From NCBI GenBank assembly GCA_018136815.1, contig CM030942.1, positions 2,617,546 to 2,681,545 on the forward strand: a stretch of 64,000 nucleotides of DNA. Direction: 5' to 3'. Made by a program: the position numbers and the translations under genes. Every line of letters starts with the position of its first letter. Position 1 is the stretch's first letter. Positions 39,253 to 50,340 of this stretch are shown here, piece after piece. Source of the DNA: Isochrysis galbana. Taxonomy: Eukaryota; Haptophyta; Isochrysidales; Isochrysidaceae. Below the pieces are notes generated by a model. The model ran no database searches. It saw nothing but the letters and a program-made list of their open reading frames with translations, and had not been told where the DNA came from.

Positions 39253-42200
39253 TCATCCAAGGAGAAAGGACGTCTTCACCGCTTGTAGAGCCGTGTCACC
39301 CTCGCGTGCACTCTCACCAAAGATTCTGCCAGTCACGCCAAGGGGGAAGTCGCGCGATGTGGCTCCGGTGGGGAGAGAAGCCGCTTCAGCACCGTCGATC
39401 ACGGCGTCATCAAGGTCCCATCCACTGGGTGGCGCCGGGGGCGAAAAGGCGACATTGCTCGCGGGGAAGGCGTATTCGGCAAAGGCGAGTGCGCAGGCGA
39501 CCACCGCAAGTGCGATGACGAGCAGCAACGCCATCTGTGCCCGCCACGCTCGGGAGCCCCGGAGGCGGGAGGCGAGTCGCACAGCGGGTGGTAAAGGAGT
39601 GTCGCGTGAGAGCATCTTGGCGAGGGATGGCTCGCCAGATATGCGCTCCATCTGCGGAACGGAAAACGCAAAGGGGAAAGTGTCTATTGCGTGCGAAGGC
39701 GGTCGGCGGTGGGGCTGCGCCGCGTTGGCACGAGGGATCACGCGTTGGCGATAGGTGCGCGCCTGCTGACAGCGCGTGCCTCACCTTGGCCTTTACGAGC
39801 CAGGCGTCGGCCGTGTCGCCATCGTACTCCGTCACGACACCGTTTATTCGCGTGATCAAGAGCACTGCGCCGTGGACTGGCGGGTTGCACCCGGTGCAGC
39901 CGCCAAAGTCGGGGTGCGTGTGGTGGGGGTGGTTGGGCTCTGGATGGAGGTAGTCGGCGGGGTCACCGAAAGCGAAGCCACCCTCCTTGAACCGCTCGCG
40001 CGCGGCGCGGAAAGCAGCCTCGAGCGGGAGGCGACGAGGCATCCCCTTGGTCGCCCTTAGAGTCTCGCCAATCGTGTCGTAAAAGCCCTGTGCCGGCGAG
40101 CGCTGAGGTGTTTGATGCGTGTGTGCCACGAGTGGTGCGACAGCCGGGCGCGACGCAAGCACGCAGGGTCAGCGCACCTGCGCAAACTCCCTGGCAGCCG
40201 TGTCCTCAGTGAGACTCGACCAGCAGATCACCACGATGTCCTGTTCCAAGCCGTGAGCGATGGCACGACCCAGCTTGGCACTCTCGCATGAGTTGAGGAA
40301 GACACACTCAAGCTGTGGACGCGCGCCTTGGGGTAATGTGGCGGGTAGCGTGGCGCGCTTCTTAATGGGGCCCGAACCGTGGAGTGACGAGCCGCTCTGC
40401 GAGTGCAGGTCGGTGGGCATGCTGTGCGAGGCGAGGGCTGTGCCCGTTTCGTTGGTGCCACGGCGAGAGTAGGACCACGAGGTCGAGGGCTCTTCGGGGC
40501 GCGACGGCGTCGGCGGCGCGGTGGCCTTGACGAGCGTGGCTACAAACTGTTGGTTGCGCTCCTCAAGGTTGGACGAGTCAATGCGCCCGTCAGGCTACAA
40601 TTCAGCGCACGGCGGGTGGAAGGGTCGTGCGCGGGCAATCAGCGGTGGTGGTGAACGCTCGCGCGCGCACCTTCTCAAAGGCGAGGGCACCGAGCAGCGT
40701 GTGTCCCGAGAACATCAGGATGCGGGGCGAGTGCTCGACCAGTGAGCGTTGCGCGTCGGCGAGCGTGGCAGCAGGGACGAGCGCGAGGTAGACCTGCCAG
40801 AAGCGCGGCCAGCGGGGAAGCGTAGGCGGCGTGTACGCAAGGTGAGCTGGCGCATTGCGGTGTAAGAGCACCTTGGGTACCGAGCGGAGTAGGAAGCGCA
40901 TCTCTTGGCCGAAGCGAAGGGGCTCTAGCCGCAACGCCTGCCGCAGCTTGGGCGGAACGGTGGGATTGGAGAAGAGCGCCAGGAGCACCGTGTGCTTGCC
41001 GGCAATGAGATCACGTTTCTGCTCGCCATCGTCCTGCGGCGGGGACCGAGGTGGGGGAGGGGGGAAAAGGGTCGGTCGGTGGGTGGGGTGGGGGGTGGGA
41101 CGCGAGGGCTGTGTTCACCTGCAGGGCCACCGTTGTGAGGAAGATTTGGCGCTCAAATCGGTTGATCCGGCGCGCGCCATAGAGGAGCACGAGCATTGCG
41201 ACGGGCGCAGCTAGCACCGCGTCAACGAGCGCCGCCGCCGCCGCGAGGCGCAGATCGGTCGAGGCGGCCGAGGCGGCGAGGTGCGTCGAGGGCAGGCGGA
41301 TGAAGAGGTACGTCTCGGCGGCAACAAAGGTGAACCACGTGATGAACGAAGTGGCGAGGGTGTAGACGTAGTCGAGGCACGCGAGCACGCCTGGGGACAA
41401 GGGCAGGGACGACAAGGCGGAGTGGGTTGACGCACTGGGTGCGCGCGGCCGGACGGTGCGTGCGGCTGGCTGCTCGAGGTGCGGCGCGCACAGATCATTG
41501 CGATCATAAAGACAAAGCCGAGGAAACGGTAGGCGTGAAAGGTGTTGGCTGCCCACGTCGCCGCGGCCGGGTCCGCCTCAGCGGCGATCACGTTGATGCA
41601 GGCACGGAGCGTCGCCGCTGTGTAGAGCGAGTAGCAGAGGATGGAAGCCGCCGAGATGACGAGCGGCCATGCTGGTGCGACAGGCTGCGAGCGCAAGAGT
41701 GCGTTGGCGGCGAAGACGACAACGGCGGCCTGTGGGGAGGAGGCCGATGAGGCAGCTCGGGGGAGGACGCGGCGGCGGGGCAGTAACGTGCACAAGCGGC
41801 TTCGACGGCCGAGTTGCGCTCACCGCCACGTGTGTGTCGAGCGCGTGCTCGTCGGCAACAATCATCATGGAGACTCCTCCCTGTAGCACCCCTCCCGCTC
41901 CCATCGAGTCGTGCTCGAAGCGCAGGAGCGCGGCCTGGTAGATGGCGGCGAGGAGAAGCATGCCGCCGAGCGCAAGCATCGCCCTCTGCACGTACTTGAG
42001 CTGGTGGTGCATCAGGTAGAGAGAGAAGGACTCCTCGACGCCTGGGTCGAGGAAGCGGTTGGTGAATACGCTCTGGCCCACCAGCCTCCTCATCCTTTTA
42101 TTGGCCTGCCGCGAGAGCGAGTCGGCGAGCCAGGAGGAGAAGGCGACGAGTGGCGGCGCGCCGCCCTCGTGGCCACTTTCCTGCGTGGCTTCTCTCGCTG

Positions 42201-42495
42201 CGCCCGAGGGGAGAGAGAGAGAAGGAGAGAGAGAGAGAGAGCGGCGCGAAGATCCGTCCAAGTGGTCTGTGCGGTCAGAGCGCTCTGTGGACGGATGAAG
42301 GAGCGAGTGTGCCTGGGCACGCAGGGCGGCTCGCTCGGTGTCCATCCTGCCGATGAGCTCTGCGGCCTTCCCTGCCCACTCCCCCTCTCCATCTCCCTCT
42401 CCCTCTCCTTCTCCTTCTCCTTCTCCTCGGTGTGGGTGGGGATGCTCTTCTCCGTAGAGAGCGAGGGAGGCGAGGCGGGAGAGGCGGGAGAGCAT
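39253..42495 (-). CDS. Multi-pass membrane protein with CHAT caspase-like protease domain
   Basis: Seven exons, all GT-AG: 42495-41824, 41729-41492, 41390-41119, 41033-40671, 40594-40178, 40087-39785, 39651-39253. They join in frame to 887 residues. The N-terminal ~120 residues are charged and low complexity. Five or six hydrophobic segments follow in exons 1-3 (AMLALGGMLLLAAIYQAALL, VISAASILCYSLYTAATL, FLGFVFMIAMICVLACL and others). A CHAT domain then begins TVLLALFSNP, with LRFGQEMRFL, the catalytic His in ILMFSGH, Cys in FLNSCES, then VVICWSSLTEDTAAREFAQ and GFYDTIGETL. A His/Cys loop (NHPHHTHPDF..CTGC) and a last transmembrane helix (MALLLVIALAVVACALAFA) close the protein. CHAT peptidases are caspase relatives. 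A signalling or cell-death role is inference. Upstream is a CT-rich leader. Confidence 0.85.
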
Positions 42496-43088
42496 CTGGG
42501 GGGAAGGAAGGAAGGGAGGGGAGGAGCAGGGGGGGCGGGGGGGCGGAAGGAGGGTGAGGGAAGGAGAGGGGGAAGGGGACGGGGAAGGGGGGAAGAGGAG
42601 AGAGAGAAGAGAGCCGGGAGGGAGGAGGAGAGCGGGGAAGGGAGGACGAGAAAAGAGAGAAGGAGAGAGAGAGAGAAAGGAGGCAGAGAGGATGATGATT
42701 CTGAGTCGGTTTTACTCTATGTGTTTCGTGAAGAGAGAGATATGAAAGAGGGGAAAGAAGAGAAGAGAGAGGAGCTGAGAGGAGAGAGGAGAGAGAGACT
42801 TACTCGAGAGGATTTTATATCCGCTATTCTTGGACTCGTCGAGATGTTCCCTGTCTGTCTCTTGGACAAATCGGTGTGAACAGAGCAGCCTTGGGGTGTG
42901 AAGGAAGAGGCGCGGGGGCGGGGAGACAAAAAAAACCACTCGGCGGGTTTTGAGTTTTGAGACTGTTTCACTCCGAGTTTGACGTCAAACGGCGAGGTGA
43001 GACATTGGTGAAAGCAGGTTTCTTTGTCTACGCCCCATTGGGCTCGAAGGAGAACTCTGTGGCTTTTCTTTATTCTCCCTCGCGAGCG
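42496..43088. other. Leader/intergenic region between divergent genes
   Basis: GA-rich on the plus strand to ~42705, which is a CT-rich leader for the minus-strand CHAT gene. The plus-strand frames here read through the GA repeat and are not credible. Confidence 0.45.
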
Positions 43089-43386
43089 ATGGCGGTGCGC
43101 TTGCGCGGCCCGTGGGCGCCGAGGGATGTGGGTCAGGCAAGGGATGTGGGTGTGCCGCGCGAGTCCGTTCGCCTGCACCTGCACCAACCTGACCCACTCC
43201 ATCACTCTCGCCCACAACCCACGAACGCAGGCCGATGCGGACGACGCGAGCAAGAAGTGGCGCATGGATTGGACAAAGCCGCGCAAGATCGCGCTCCTCA
43301 ATAAGACCCTAGATGGGAAATACAGTGGGGGAGAGTGCAAATACAGTAAATACAGTCTGTATTTGGCCTTCGTACAAATACAGTGA
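43089..43386 (+). CDS. Small two-exon ORF, possibly the remaining 5' end of a gene
   Basis: Exon 1 is ATGGCG (43089-43094), with intron 43095-43230 (GTGCGC...AACGCAG) and exon 2 43231-43386. Product is 53 residues: MAADADDASKKWRMDWTKPR, then KIALLNKTLDGKYS. An intron right after the start codon is the same design as RPS15. The last 20 residues come from a cluster of AAATACAGT repeats (43315-43415), so the original 3' part may have been replaced. The family is not recognised. Confidence 0.35.
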
Positions 43387-43415
43387 AATGCAGTCTCCAA
43401 ATACAGTAGCCATCG
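43315..43415. repeat. Cluster of AAATACAGT motifs
   Basis: Five direct AAATACAGT copies and one inverted (ACTGTATTT-like CTGTATTT) in 100 bases. AATACAGTCTGTATT forms a small palindrome near 43352. Confidence 0.7.
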
Positions 43416-44164
43416 ACTCGGCTGGCTCCTCGACCTCCGCAACCGGCGCGACGGGAAGAAGAAGGCCCGGAGCGTCCGACGCACAGTTCTCGTTCTTCTC
43501 TTCTCCGCCTCCTTCCTCCACAGGCCCGGAGTCCTCGTCGGTGCTGGTGGTGGTGGACTCCTCAGTCGGAGAAAGGGCCTCCTCCTCGGCATCAGGAACG
43601 CGAACAGGCTCCGCCTCCTCCGCCGCGTCATTGGAGCAGGAGGAGGATCGAGTCGTGCGAGCAGCGTGGCCGTGTCGAGAGAGTCGAACGAAGCCAGCGA
43701 GCAGGAGCACGAGAGGAGAGGACGGAGGACCGTACGGATGCGCGCCGAGTCGCCACCATCGTGAGGAAGACGAGGGCGAGGAGAGAGCTGGAGGGTGAGC
43801 GAGGAGGGAGGAGGGAGACAGGCAGTAGGAGCCTTCTCTCTCTGGTAGGTCGATGAGAGGGGGAGGGGGAGAGGGGGGAGGGGACCGGGGGGGGGGGGGA
43901 GAGAGAGAGAGACCAAAAGGCCAGACCAGCTGTTTACGTTAATGTTCTCGTCATATACTGTAATAATCCCCGGTCCTAGGGGGGTGCCCCCGGAGTTCCC
44001 GCCCGTCCTTCGCGCCCAAAGTTCCCCCGCGGAAAGAGTGAACGCACGGCGTGCACCTTCCTGGAAGTTGCTTTGCGCACGCACGGCGCCCCCGCGGGGG
44101 GGGCCGGATGCACATCGCACATTCACGTATCTTTCGTCTCGGCTTGGCCCGGGAAACACAGGGA
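43416..44164. other. Uncertain region; minus-strand acidic frame 43710-43309
   Basis: A minus-strand frame starts MLLLAGFVRLSRHG and has an acidic middle (DAEEEALSPTEES, TDEDSGPVEEGGGEE). No family is recognised and the codon signal is weak. G and C runs at 43860-43900 and 44095. Confidence 0.25.
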
Positions 44165-44372
44165 ATGGAAAAAAAATCTTCTTAAAAATTCCCGCTACAT
44201 GTGCGGCGTGAGGCAGCTCGCTAGTGTACCTCCCTACTACCCAACCTTAACCCCTAACAACCCCCTTCCCCTTCCCCAGTTCCCTCTTTGGCGGAGAAGC
44301 TGGTTCCGGGGAGGCCGCGCGCGCTGCTTCGGCCGGGAGTTGGAGAGAAGGAAGGGGGCGGGAGACCGTGGC
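44165..44372 (-). repeat. Dispersed SINE-like repeat with oligo-T end, copy 2
   Basis: The minus strand matches 52640-52835 over ~200 bases, including CTCCCCGGAACCAG, AAAGAGGGAACTGGG and GGGTAGTAGGGAGGTAC. Confidence 0.7.
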
Positions 44373-44814
44373 TTTTCCGTTGCTCTTGCACTGGGTGTAA
44401 GGTTCGGTGAAATTTTCGTCCTTGTAGACGTTGTGCGCGACATGTGTGTGGAGGGATTCCCAAAGGCTGATCCACGCGGGGCGAGTGATCGGCGGCAATA
44501 GAAAGCAGCCCCTGAGCGTTTACTTCTCGATCTGTCCCAGGGTTATGAGCAAAGAACAAAAAGCCTTGTGCTTCATTAGTTAACGCAACCGTCTTCATCG
44601 TAAGTAAGTGGTGGGGCCTGCTGCCAATGAAAGTTGCGTGGTTGGACTCCCACTACCATGTGCGCCTGGCACAATCCCGACGCCTAATACGCAGTTCCTC
44701 CCAACGTCGTGACTTGTTCCTTCGTCTCTTGCGGTAGTTGATGAAGATTCTCCGGTAGTATCATTTCTTGCGTATCTTGGACTTCCTCCGCCTCATTCAG
44801 CTTTGAAGTCTATT

Positions 44815-45300
44815 ACGAGGATGGTGGGAGGGCGGTGAGGGAGGCGGCGGTGAGGGAGGCGGCGGTGAGGGAGGCGGAGGCGAGGGCGGCGGTGGTGAAG
44901 GCGGTGGCGGGGAGGGCGGTGGCGGTGAAGGCGGTGGCGGGGAGGGAGGCGGGGGAGAAGGCGGCGGCGGTGAGGGAGGCGGTGGTGATTGATGGTGGTT
45001 GCGGAGACGGCGGCGGTGGTGAGGGTGGCGGAGGTGAGGGAGGCGGCGGTGAGGGAGGCGGCGGTGAGGGAGGCGGCGGTGAAGGCGGTGGCGGCGAGGG
45101 AGGCGGTGGTGACGGCGGCGGCGAGGGAGGCGGTGGTGACGGCGGCGGCGGCGAAGGCGGCGGCGGTACGGCGGTGAAGGCGGCGGCGGCGAAGGCTGCG
45201 GTGGCGAGGGAGGCGGCGGCGAAGGCGGCGGTGGCGAGGGAGGCGGCGGTGAAGGCGGTGGCGGTGAGGGAGGCGGCGGTGAGGGCGGTGGAGGCGGAGT
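44815..45300. repeat. GGC/GGT minisatellite (SPPPP-type on the minus strand)
   Basis: Nearly 500 bases built from GAGGGAGGCGGCGGT units. The minus strand can read (SPPPP)n, then slips frame into Ala/Ser/Thr-rich repeats. It may be the hinge of a lost hydroxyproline-rich glycoprotein, but there is no signal peptide or globular domain beside it. Confidence 0.6.
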
Positions 45301-45845
45301 CTAGAACCTGGGACACCTGGTGCCACTGCAGATCTCACGAAGATACCTTTGGGCCACGGTGTCTCAACAACAGTCACAACGAACACAAAGCCTTACATAT
45401 ACCCTACCGCGGTTCTTTGGATAATACTTTGAGACAAACAGGAAGGCGCGCGAGGGAAGAGAGAAGGAATCGAGAAATAGGGAATCGGCGGGTATTGTCT
45501 TAGTATGAGCCGATGAAGTGTCGTGGGTGTTGATGAAGGTGAGATTCCTTAGATGCACTAAGTCGATCTAGAGTGAGCTGAGATCCCTAAGATGAAGGCG
45601 AGGTCTAGAAGTCGATGTGCAAATGACTCGGGAACTCTAGAACTCGATGTGCATCAACTGCAGATGATTATGTGGAGAAGAGTCTGGAAGGTGGTGCACA
45701 TGATGAAGGAGGCGGATGACTTGATGAAGAGGAATCCGGCAGACAAAGTTATCGGTAAAGACGATTCTATTGGTAAGCCGGTAAAGACGATTCTATCGGT
45801 AAGCGGCAAGGACCGATGGATAGTGTTGGTAGATGACGGCACTCT
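45301..45845. other. Intergenic with a short tandem repeat
   Basis: CGGTAAAGACGATTCTATYG occurs twice in tandem (about 45751-45805). No gene seen. Confidence 0.35.
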
Positions 45846-46340
45846 GTGATACACCTGAAAGGAGGTGGAGGGGTGATCCAAGTGCGCCAAGGCACGCCGC
45901 ATGCGTCCACCCGCCACCGCACCGGCCACGGGCAGCTTCCGCATGCAGCCCGACTGCTCCACATGGCAGACGAGTTCGTTGAACAGCTCGCGACGCATCC
46001 GCATGTGGTGGTAAAAGGTGAGGTCATCGCCCTCGGTGAAGTAGGCAAACAGCGAGCTGTTGCGCCACTTACCGCGGACTCTGTGCACCCTACGCACCTC
46101 CTACCCCTCACGCGAGTGCGCGACCGCCAGGCACAGCGCCACGATGAGCCGCTTGCGCCGCGCTTGCTGCGCCCGCATCTGCGTCTCAACCTGGGCGACG
46201 AGAGTGGGCCAGAGGCGCGCGTGGCCATGAATGACCTCGGCTGCGCCGGTCACGCCGGCCAGCGCGGCCCGGTTCGCTTGGTTCACTCGCGCGCCAGCCC
46301 CTGGCGAGCGGGGGCTCCTGGGCGCCATCGCGACGATGGC
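45846..46340 (-). pseudogene. PIF/Harbinger-like transposase, N-terminal fragment
   Basis: The minus strand encodes RVRGKWRNSSLFAYF, TEGDDLTFYHHMRMRRELFN and ELV, then GGRMRRALAHLDHPS, close to the conserved region before the DDE domain of Harbinger/ALP1-like nucleases (FRM..elF..L). A helical upstream segment (LWPTLVAQVETQMRAQQARR) lies in another frame, implying a shift or intron near 46105. The catalytic part is absent. Confidence 0.45.
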
Positions 46341-47204
46341 AGCCGGCGCCGAGTGATCCAGAGCGTTCAGTTTTGTTTTGATCAAGCAAAAAATTAGATA
46401 AATTTTTGCGGCCGTTTTCCCCATAACGCGCGCGACTGTCGGCAAGGGGGGTTATAGGGGCGGCTTGCTCTACTTAGGAAGTAAAAGTGCGCCAGGCTAC
46501 TGTAGTAATGTAGTAAAGTACTCGCTAAGATCGCCCCGGCGCACAGCGGCGTCTTCCAAATCTTCTGCGGCACGTCATCTCACGGCGTCGACCTCCCACA
46601 ATCTCCCCACCGGAGATCGGTACCACGCGCCACGGCGCCCCACGCCCTCCGGATCTCACGGCATCTCGCGCCTCCCCCCCCCGCGCCCCCCCCCTTCCCC
46701 GCCGCCGCGGCCCGGCCTCAGCCTCGGCCGACGCTTCACGTGCGCTCGCCATCTGCGCCGTCTCCCCCCCCCCCCCCCCCGCCCCCCCCCCCCCCGCCCC
46801 CCCCCCCCCCCCCCCGCCCCCCCCCCCCCGCCCCTTCCCATCGGAAGCTCCGACTCCCCTACGAATGGCGGGCGGCGCGCGCCGGCGACGGCGCCTCCAG
46901 ATCGCGAGCTCGCCGCCGCTCTCCCCATTCGAACCCGGCGTCTCGGCCCGACGCTCTCTCTCTCACACGCCACCCCCGCCCCACCGCCCCCCTCCTGCCG
47001 GTCTTCCCTTGCTTGGGAAGGGCGCCAATGTCTACGTAAAGAAGAGGACCCCTCCCCGTAAAGAAGAGCTGCGCCGCGCGGCTGCTGAGAGAGAGAGAGG
47101 AGGAGGAGAGCCATCCGGCCGAGGACCCAGCGCTCCCGTCCTTCGCTCGGCAACGCCACTCTCCCTCCGCTCGTCGCCCATCCGGCCACGAGGTCGAGCA
47201 CGCC
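46341..47204. other. Upstream region of the ubiquitin-like gene with C runs
   Basis: Long C runs at 46764-46830 and pyrimidine-rich sequence to ~47190. Frames in this stretch are poly-Pro or poly-Gly and are not credible. Confidence 0.4.
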
Positions 47205-48032
47205 ATGCGTAGCGTCCGGGCCAAGTACGCGCGGCACACCCTCGACCTCCAGCTCGAGCCGCATGCGACTGTCGGCCAGCTGCGTGCTGCCCTCGCAGGC
47301 CGGCTCGACACCCATCCCGCCGCTCTACTGATGCTTTCTGCGGGCCGAAAGCTCTCCGATGACGGCGCCACTCTGGAAAGCGCGCTTGGAGCCGGCACGG
47401 TCATGCTCCTCCACCACCACGCAACGCCGCAGCCACGGCTCACCATTATCGACGGGAGGCACGAACGCGTTGCCGAAGCCGTCGAGCTACATGCCGGAGC
47501 GACCGTCGCAGAAGTCATCAGCCTCGCGCGGCGCGAGCTCCGCTTTCCGGATTCGATTCGCGCGGCGGCGCTCTTCTCAGCCCATCTCAGCATTCAGCTC
47601 GAGCCCGACCGGCTCATCTCCTCCTACGACCTCCCGTCCATCTCCTCTGCCTACCTGATGGTCCTCCCAAATGCCGATGTTGCGCCGCGCGTCTCATCAA
47701 GACTCAGCATCGGCGCGCGGTGCGTTTCGCAATCATCGCCGCTGGTCGCATATCCATCCCGGAAAGAGAAAGAGTGGACGCAAAACGCGCCTTCAGAGGC
47801 CACCTTTGCCCAGCCAGACCCGCATATCCATCCCGGCATGGACGCCCACAGCCGGCAGGAGCAACAGGCCCCGCACTCGTTCCCCGTGGCACGTCTGCAA
47901 CGATCGCGCTCCAGAAGGTCATGTGCCACCCTTCAGAGCAGCGGCCTCGGGTACACGCGAGTTCATGGCAACGAGGGCAAGAATTGTACCGATATAGCCG
48001 GACGTAAGCCTAGCACCCGTCTTGAGGCATAA
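47205..48032 (+). CDS. Ubiquitin-like domain protein
   Basis: The ATG at 47205 begins MRSVRAKYARHTLDLQLEPH, followed by ATVGQLRAALAGRLDTHPA, LLMLSAGRKLSDDGATLES and GTVMLLHH: a beta-grasp pattern with the ubiquitin landmarks (dxTVxxLK, AGKxLxDd, tL). A second segment, VELHAGATVAEVISLARREL, may be another beta-grasp copy (residues ~95-165). After ~170 the sequence is low complexity and an intron or a different end is possible. There is no C-terminal Gly-Gly, so conjugation is unlikely; a BAG/UBL-type adaptor is one option. Confidence 0.6.
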   Translation: MRSVRAKYARHTLDLQLEPHATVGQLRAALAGRLDTHPAALLMLSAGRKLSDDGATLESALGAGTVMLLHHHATPQPRLTIIDGRHERVAEAVELHAGATVAEVISLARRELRFPDSIRAAALFSAHLSIQLEPDRLISSYDLPSISSAYLMVLPNADVAPRVSSRLSIGARCVSQSSPLVAYPSRKEKEWTQNAPSEATFAQPDPHIHPGMDAHSRQEQQAPHSFPVARLQRSRSRRSCATLQSSGLGYTRVHGNEGKNCTDIAGRKPSTRLEA

Positions 48033-49046
48033 ATCGCAGGGTGAGCAGGTGTCGCCGCCCGACGATCGAAGTGCAAGTCAGGCTCAGACCGAGTAACTTG
48101 CGTTTTATCACGCCCATTCTCGCGCCGTGAGCCCGCAACTATTGATGTCCGTGTCTCGCGGCGGATCTGTTCGCCACTCAGCGTATTTCGCGAGAAAGTA
48201 GCTGCCCAGAGCGAAATTCCAACCTGATACCACTCAGAGAGCGCTACCATATACGCAGACGACCGACGCAGTGTTGAACTGTGTATTGACTTGTTTATTC
48301 AGGGCGAGCTCATTGATTTGTAGACTCCAGCGGTGGCCCGCCCAAGCGAAGGCGCGGTGCCGCCTACCCTACCATGGCATGATTTTTGGCTTCACGCAAG
48401 CCGGCATGTTCCCACAACTGTCCATTGTCCAGCTCATGTTTACCATCCTAGGCCGAGGCGTACGATGTCAATATGCGCCGCCACCGCCGTCGTCTTCATT
48501 CTCCACGTCGCTCCAGCACCTCGAGCTCAAGTATATCGCAACGTGTTGTCTCCTCTTAGTGAGGGGGTTCGCCGCTGTGCTATGTTTGTTGCGCATCTCG
48601 TTACAAATGAGCTGAGCCCGTCGTCTTTTTCCCCGGTCTTCTTCACTCGCCCACTGGGCGCCCATCGCCGAATTTTGACTTTTCCGAATCTGTATTCGCA
48701 GGGGGCTTGGCTCCGGCCCCACCCCTCTCCCTTGATCAATGTCTCTTGATGAGCGCCTCATCGGCGCCATACGTCTGTGCCCGATGTCCTGTCTGATGCA
48801 TGCATGCATTACCCATGCGTGTGTGAGGACGTCTTTGCTTGTGCGTGTGCGCTATGCTGACTTGATGTCTTTTTCGTGGCCCGTTCTATGTTTACTTGCG
48901 ACTCGCACGCGAAGCGAAACGCCGCTGCCATTACTACGTTCTATCCCATGTCATGCTTGTGCGAATTCTCACATTGCTTATGGTAAAATACGCGATACGC
49001 GCACGCCCGCTTGCTCGCTTGGTGCGAGTTAGCTTGGTGCTAGTGC
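48033..49046. other. Intergenic, no gene recognised
   Basis: Short overlapping frames on both strands without family features. Confidence 0.3.
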
Positions 49047-49064
49047 TAGTGAAATGAAATTGCA

Positions 49065-49815
49065 ACTAAGTTTATACTTGGTTGCCCCATGGGGGGGCAC
49101 GAGCCCCCCCCTCTCTCCACTCCTCCCCTGCCATGGGGGAGGAACCACCCATGCTCCTGGCACGCCTGATGGCTTGCCAGGAGCAGAATGCCCTGCTGAC
49201 CCACTCTCTCACTGGCAGGCTTGCCTGCCTCGCGCGTCCTGGCCTGTCGTGGCCAGCCCATCGCTCCAACCCCCCCTCCCCCCCTGTTCGACAGGCAGAC
49301 AGGTGCAGATTGGGGACCCCTGAGGCACAGGAGCGCCAGCGAGGGAGAGGCAGGGGAGGCCAGGGCCCAGCCCCAGCCTCCTCTGCCCCCTGAGCTGGCC
49401 TCCAGAGGCCTCCAGGGGTCGCCAGGGGCAGCTGCAGGCCTGTCGCAGGCGCGCCATCGCGCGTGCCTGCAGGAGAGGGGAGAGAGAGCGCGGAGAAGGG
49501 GGTGGGCGGAGCGAGAGCTCCGCTCACCGGAAAATATGTAAGTCCCGCACCTGTTTACAGGATAAGTCGGGACCGAGGCCGCCGCCAGCCCGGTAGGCGT
49601 AGGAGGAAGGGGGGAACGGATCGCCGGGGGGGGGCGCGGGCCACCGACCATATCTAAGCCCTTTTCCCCTATCCCCCTAGTAGTGCACGGGGGGAGTCGC
49701 CTGATGGCGGGGGGGAAAGGGCCGGCGGATTGGGGGTGTAGAAAGTTTCCTACGTGAGTAGAAAGTAGAGGCTGCACGGTCGCGTGTGCGGTGAGACTAT
49801 TGAGAAATTAATTAA
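49065..49815 (+). mobile_element. ~750-bp non-LTR retroposon, second intact copy, 18-bp target duplication
   Basis: Flanked by TAGTGAAATGAAATTGCA at 49047-49064 and 49816-49833. It begins ACTAAGTTTATACTTGG and ends AAATTAATTAA. Similarity to 9430-10188 runs end to end with scattered differences, including the GCCCTTTTCCCC/GGGGGAAAGGGC hairpin near 49661-49730. Confidence 0.87.
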
Positions 49816-49833
49816 TAGTGAAATGAAATTGCA

Positions 49834-50340
49834 TCGTAATACGGTGTGCGCTGCTGGCAACTTGCTAGCTTTGGTAGGTCGCGTTCCGTCGAATTTCGGA
49901 CAGCTCGGTGTCGGTGCCGCGAGCCATCAAAAGTACTGTAGTGTGTACAAAACTTTATTGACGGATCCGAGGTTACCACTGCCTCAGATGGGAACAGAGG
50001 GGACGGAAGGGAAGCGGCGAGAGGCGCGGCGGAAGTTGGGGGGTGGCCAATGACGGGCTGGACCACATCCTCAGCAGAGAAAGGCGGGAGGACGGGCTTG
50101 GGCGAGGGCGAGCGCGACGACGGAGCGGACATGGCTGGGTGGGTCGGGATGGATAGGCTGAGGCTGAGGGCTTGGTGAGGTTTGGTATTGAGGTAGTGTT
50201 GAGAACGAGGGACGAGAACGGGAACGAGAACGAGAACGAGAGCGACGAACGAAGAACGACAGACGACAGACGGTCCACGGCCGATGGACCGACGAGATGA
50301 CACTACACTCACGCCAACACTCTCCACACTAACGTATCCC
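49834..50340 (-). pseudogene. Possible gag-like frame interrupted by the retroposon
   Basis: The minus-strand frame contains MSAPSSRSPSPKPVLPPFSA and a polar stretch, and is cut by the 49065-49815 insertion. The family is not recognised; mobile-element origin is inferred from context only. Confidence 0.2.

Noticed and set aside
41578-41823. Unspliced end of the first CHAT-gene exon frame
   Set aside because: The frame past 41824 loses hydrophobic character; the GTGAGC donor at 41823 and acceptor at 41730 restore it in frame.
42717-44159. 480-codon minus-strand frame
   Set aside because: Composition changes abruptly along it, it crosses simple repeats and other features, and no domain is recognisable.
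44813-45503. Extensin/pherophorin-like SPPPP protein
   Set aside because: The repeat slips frame and no signal peptide, globular domain or splice context supports a gene; kept as a repeat.
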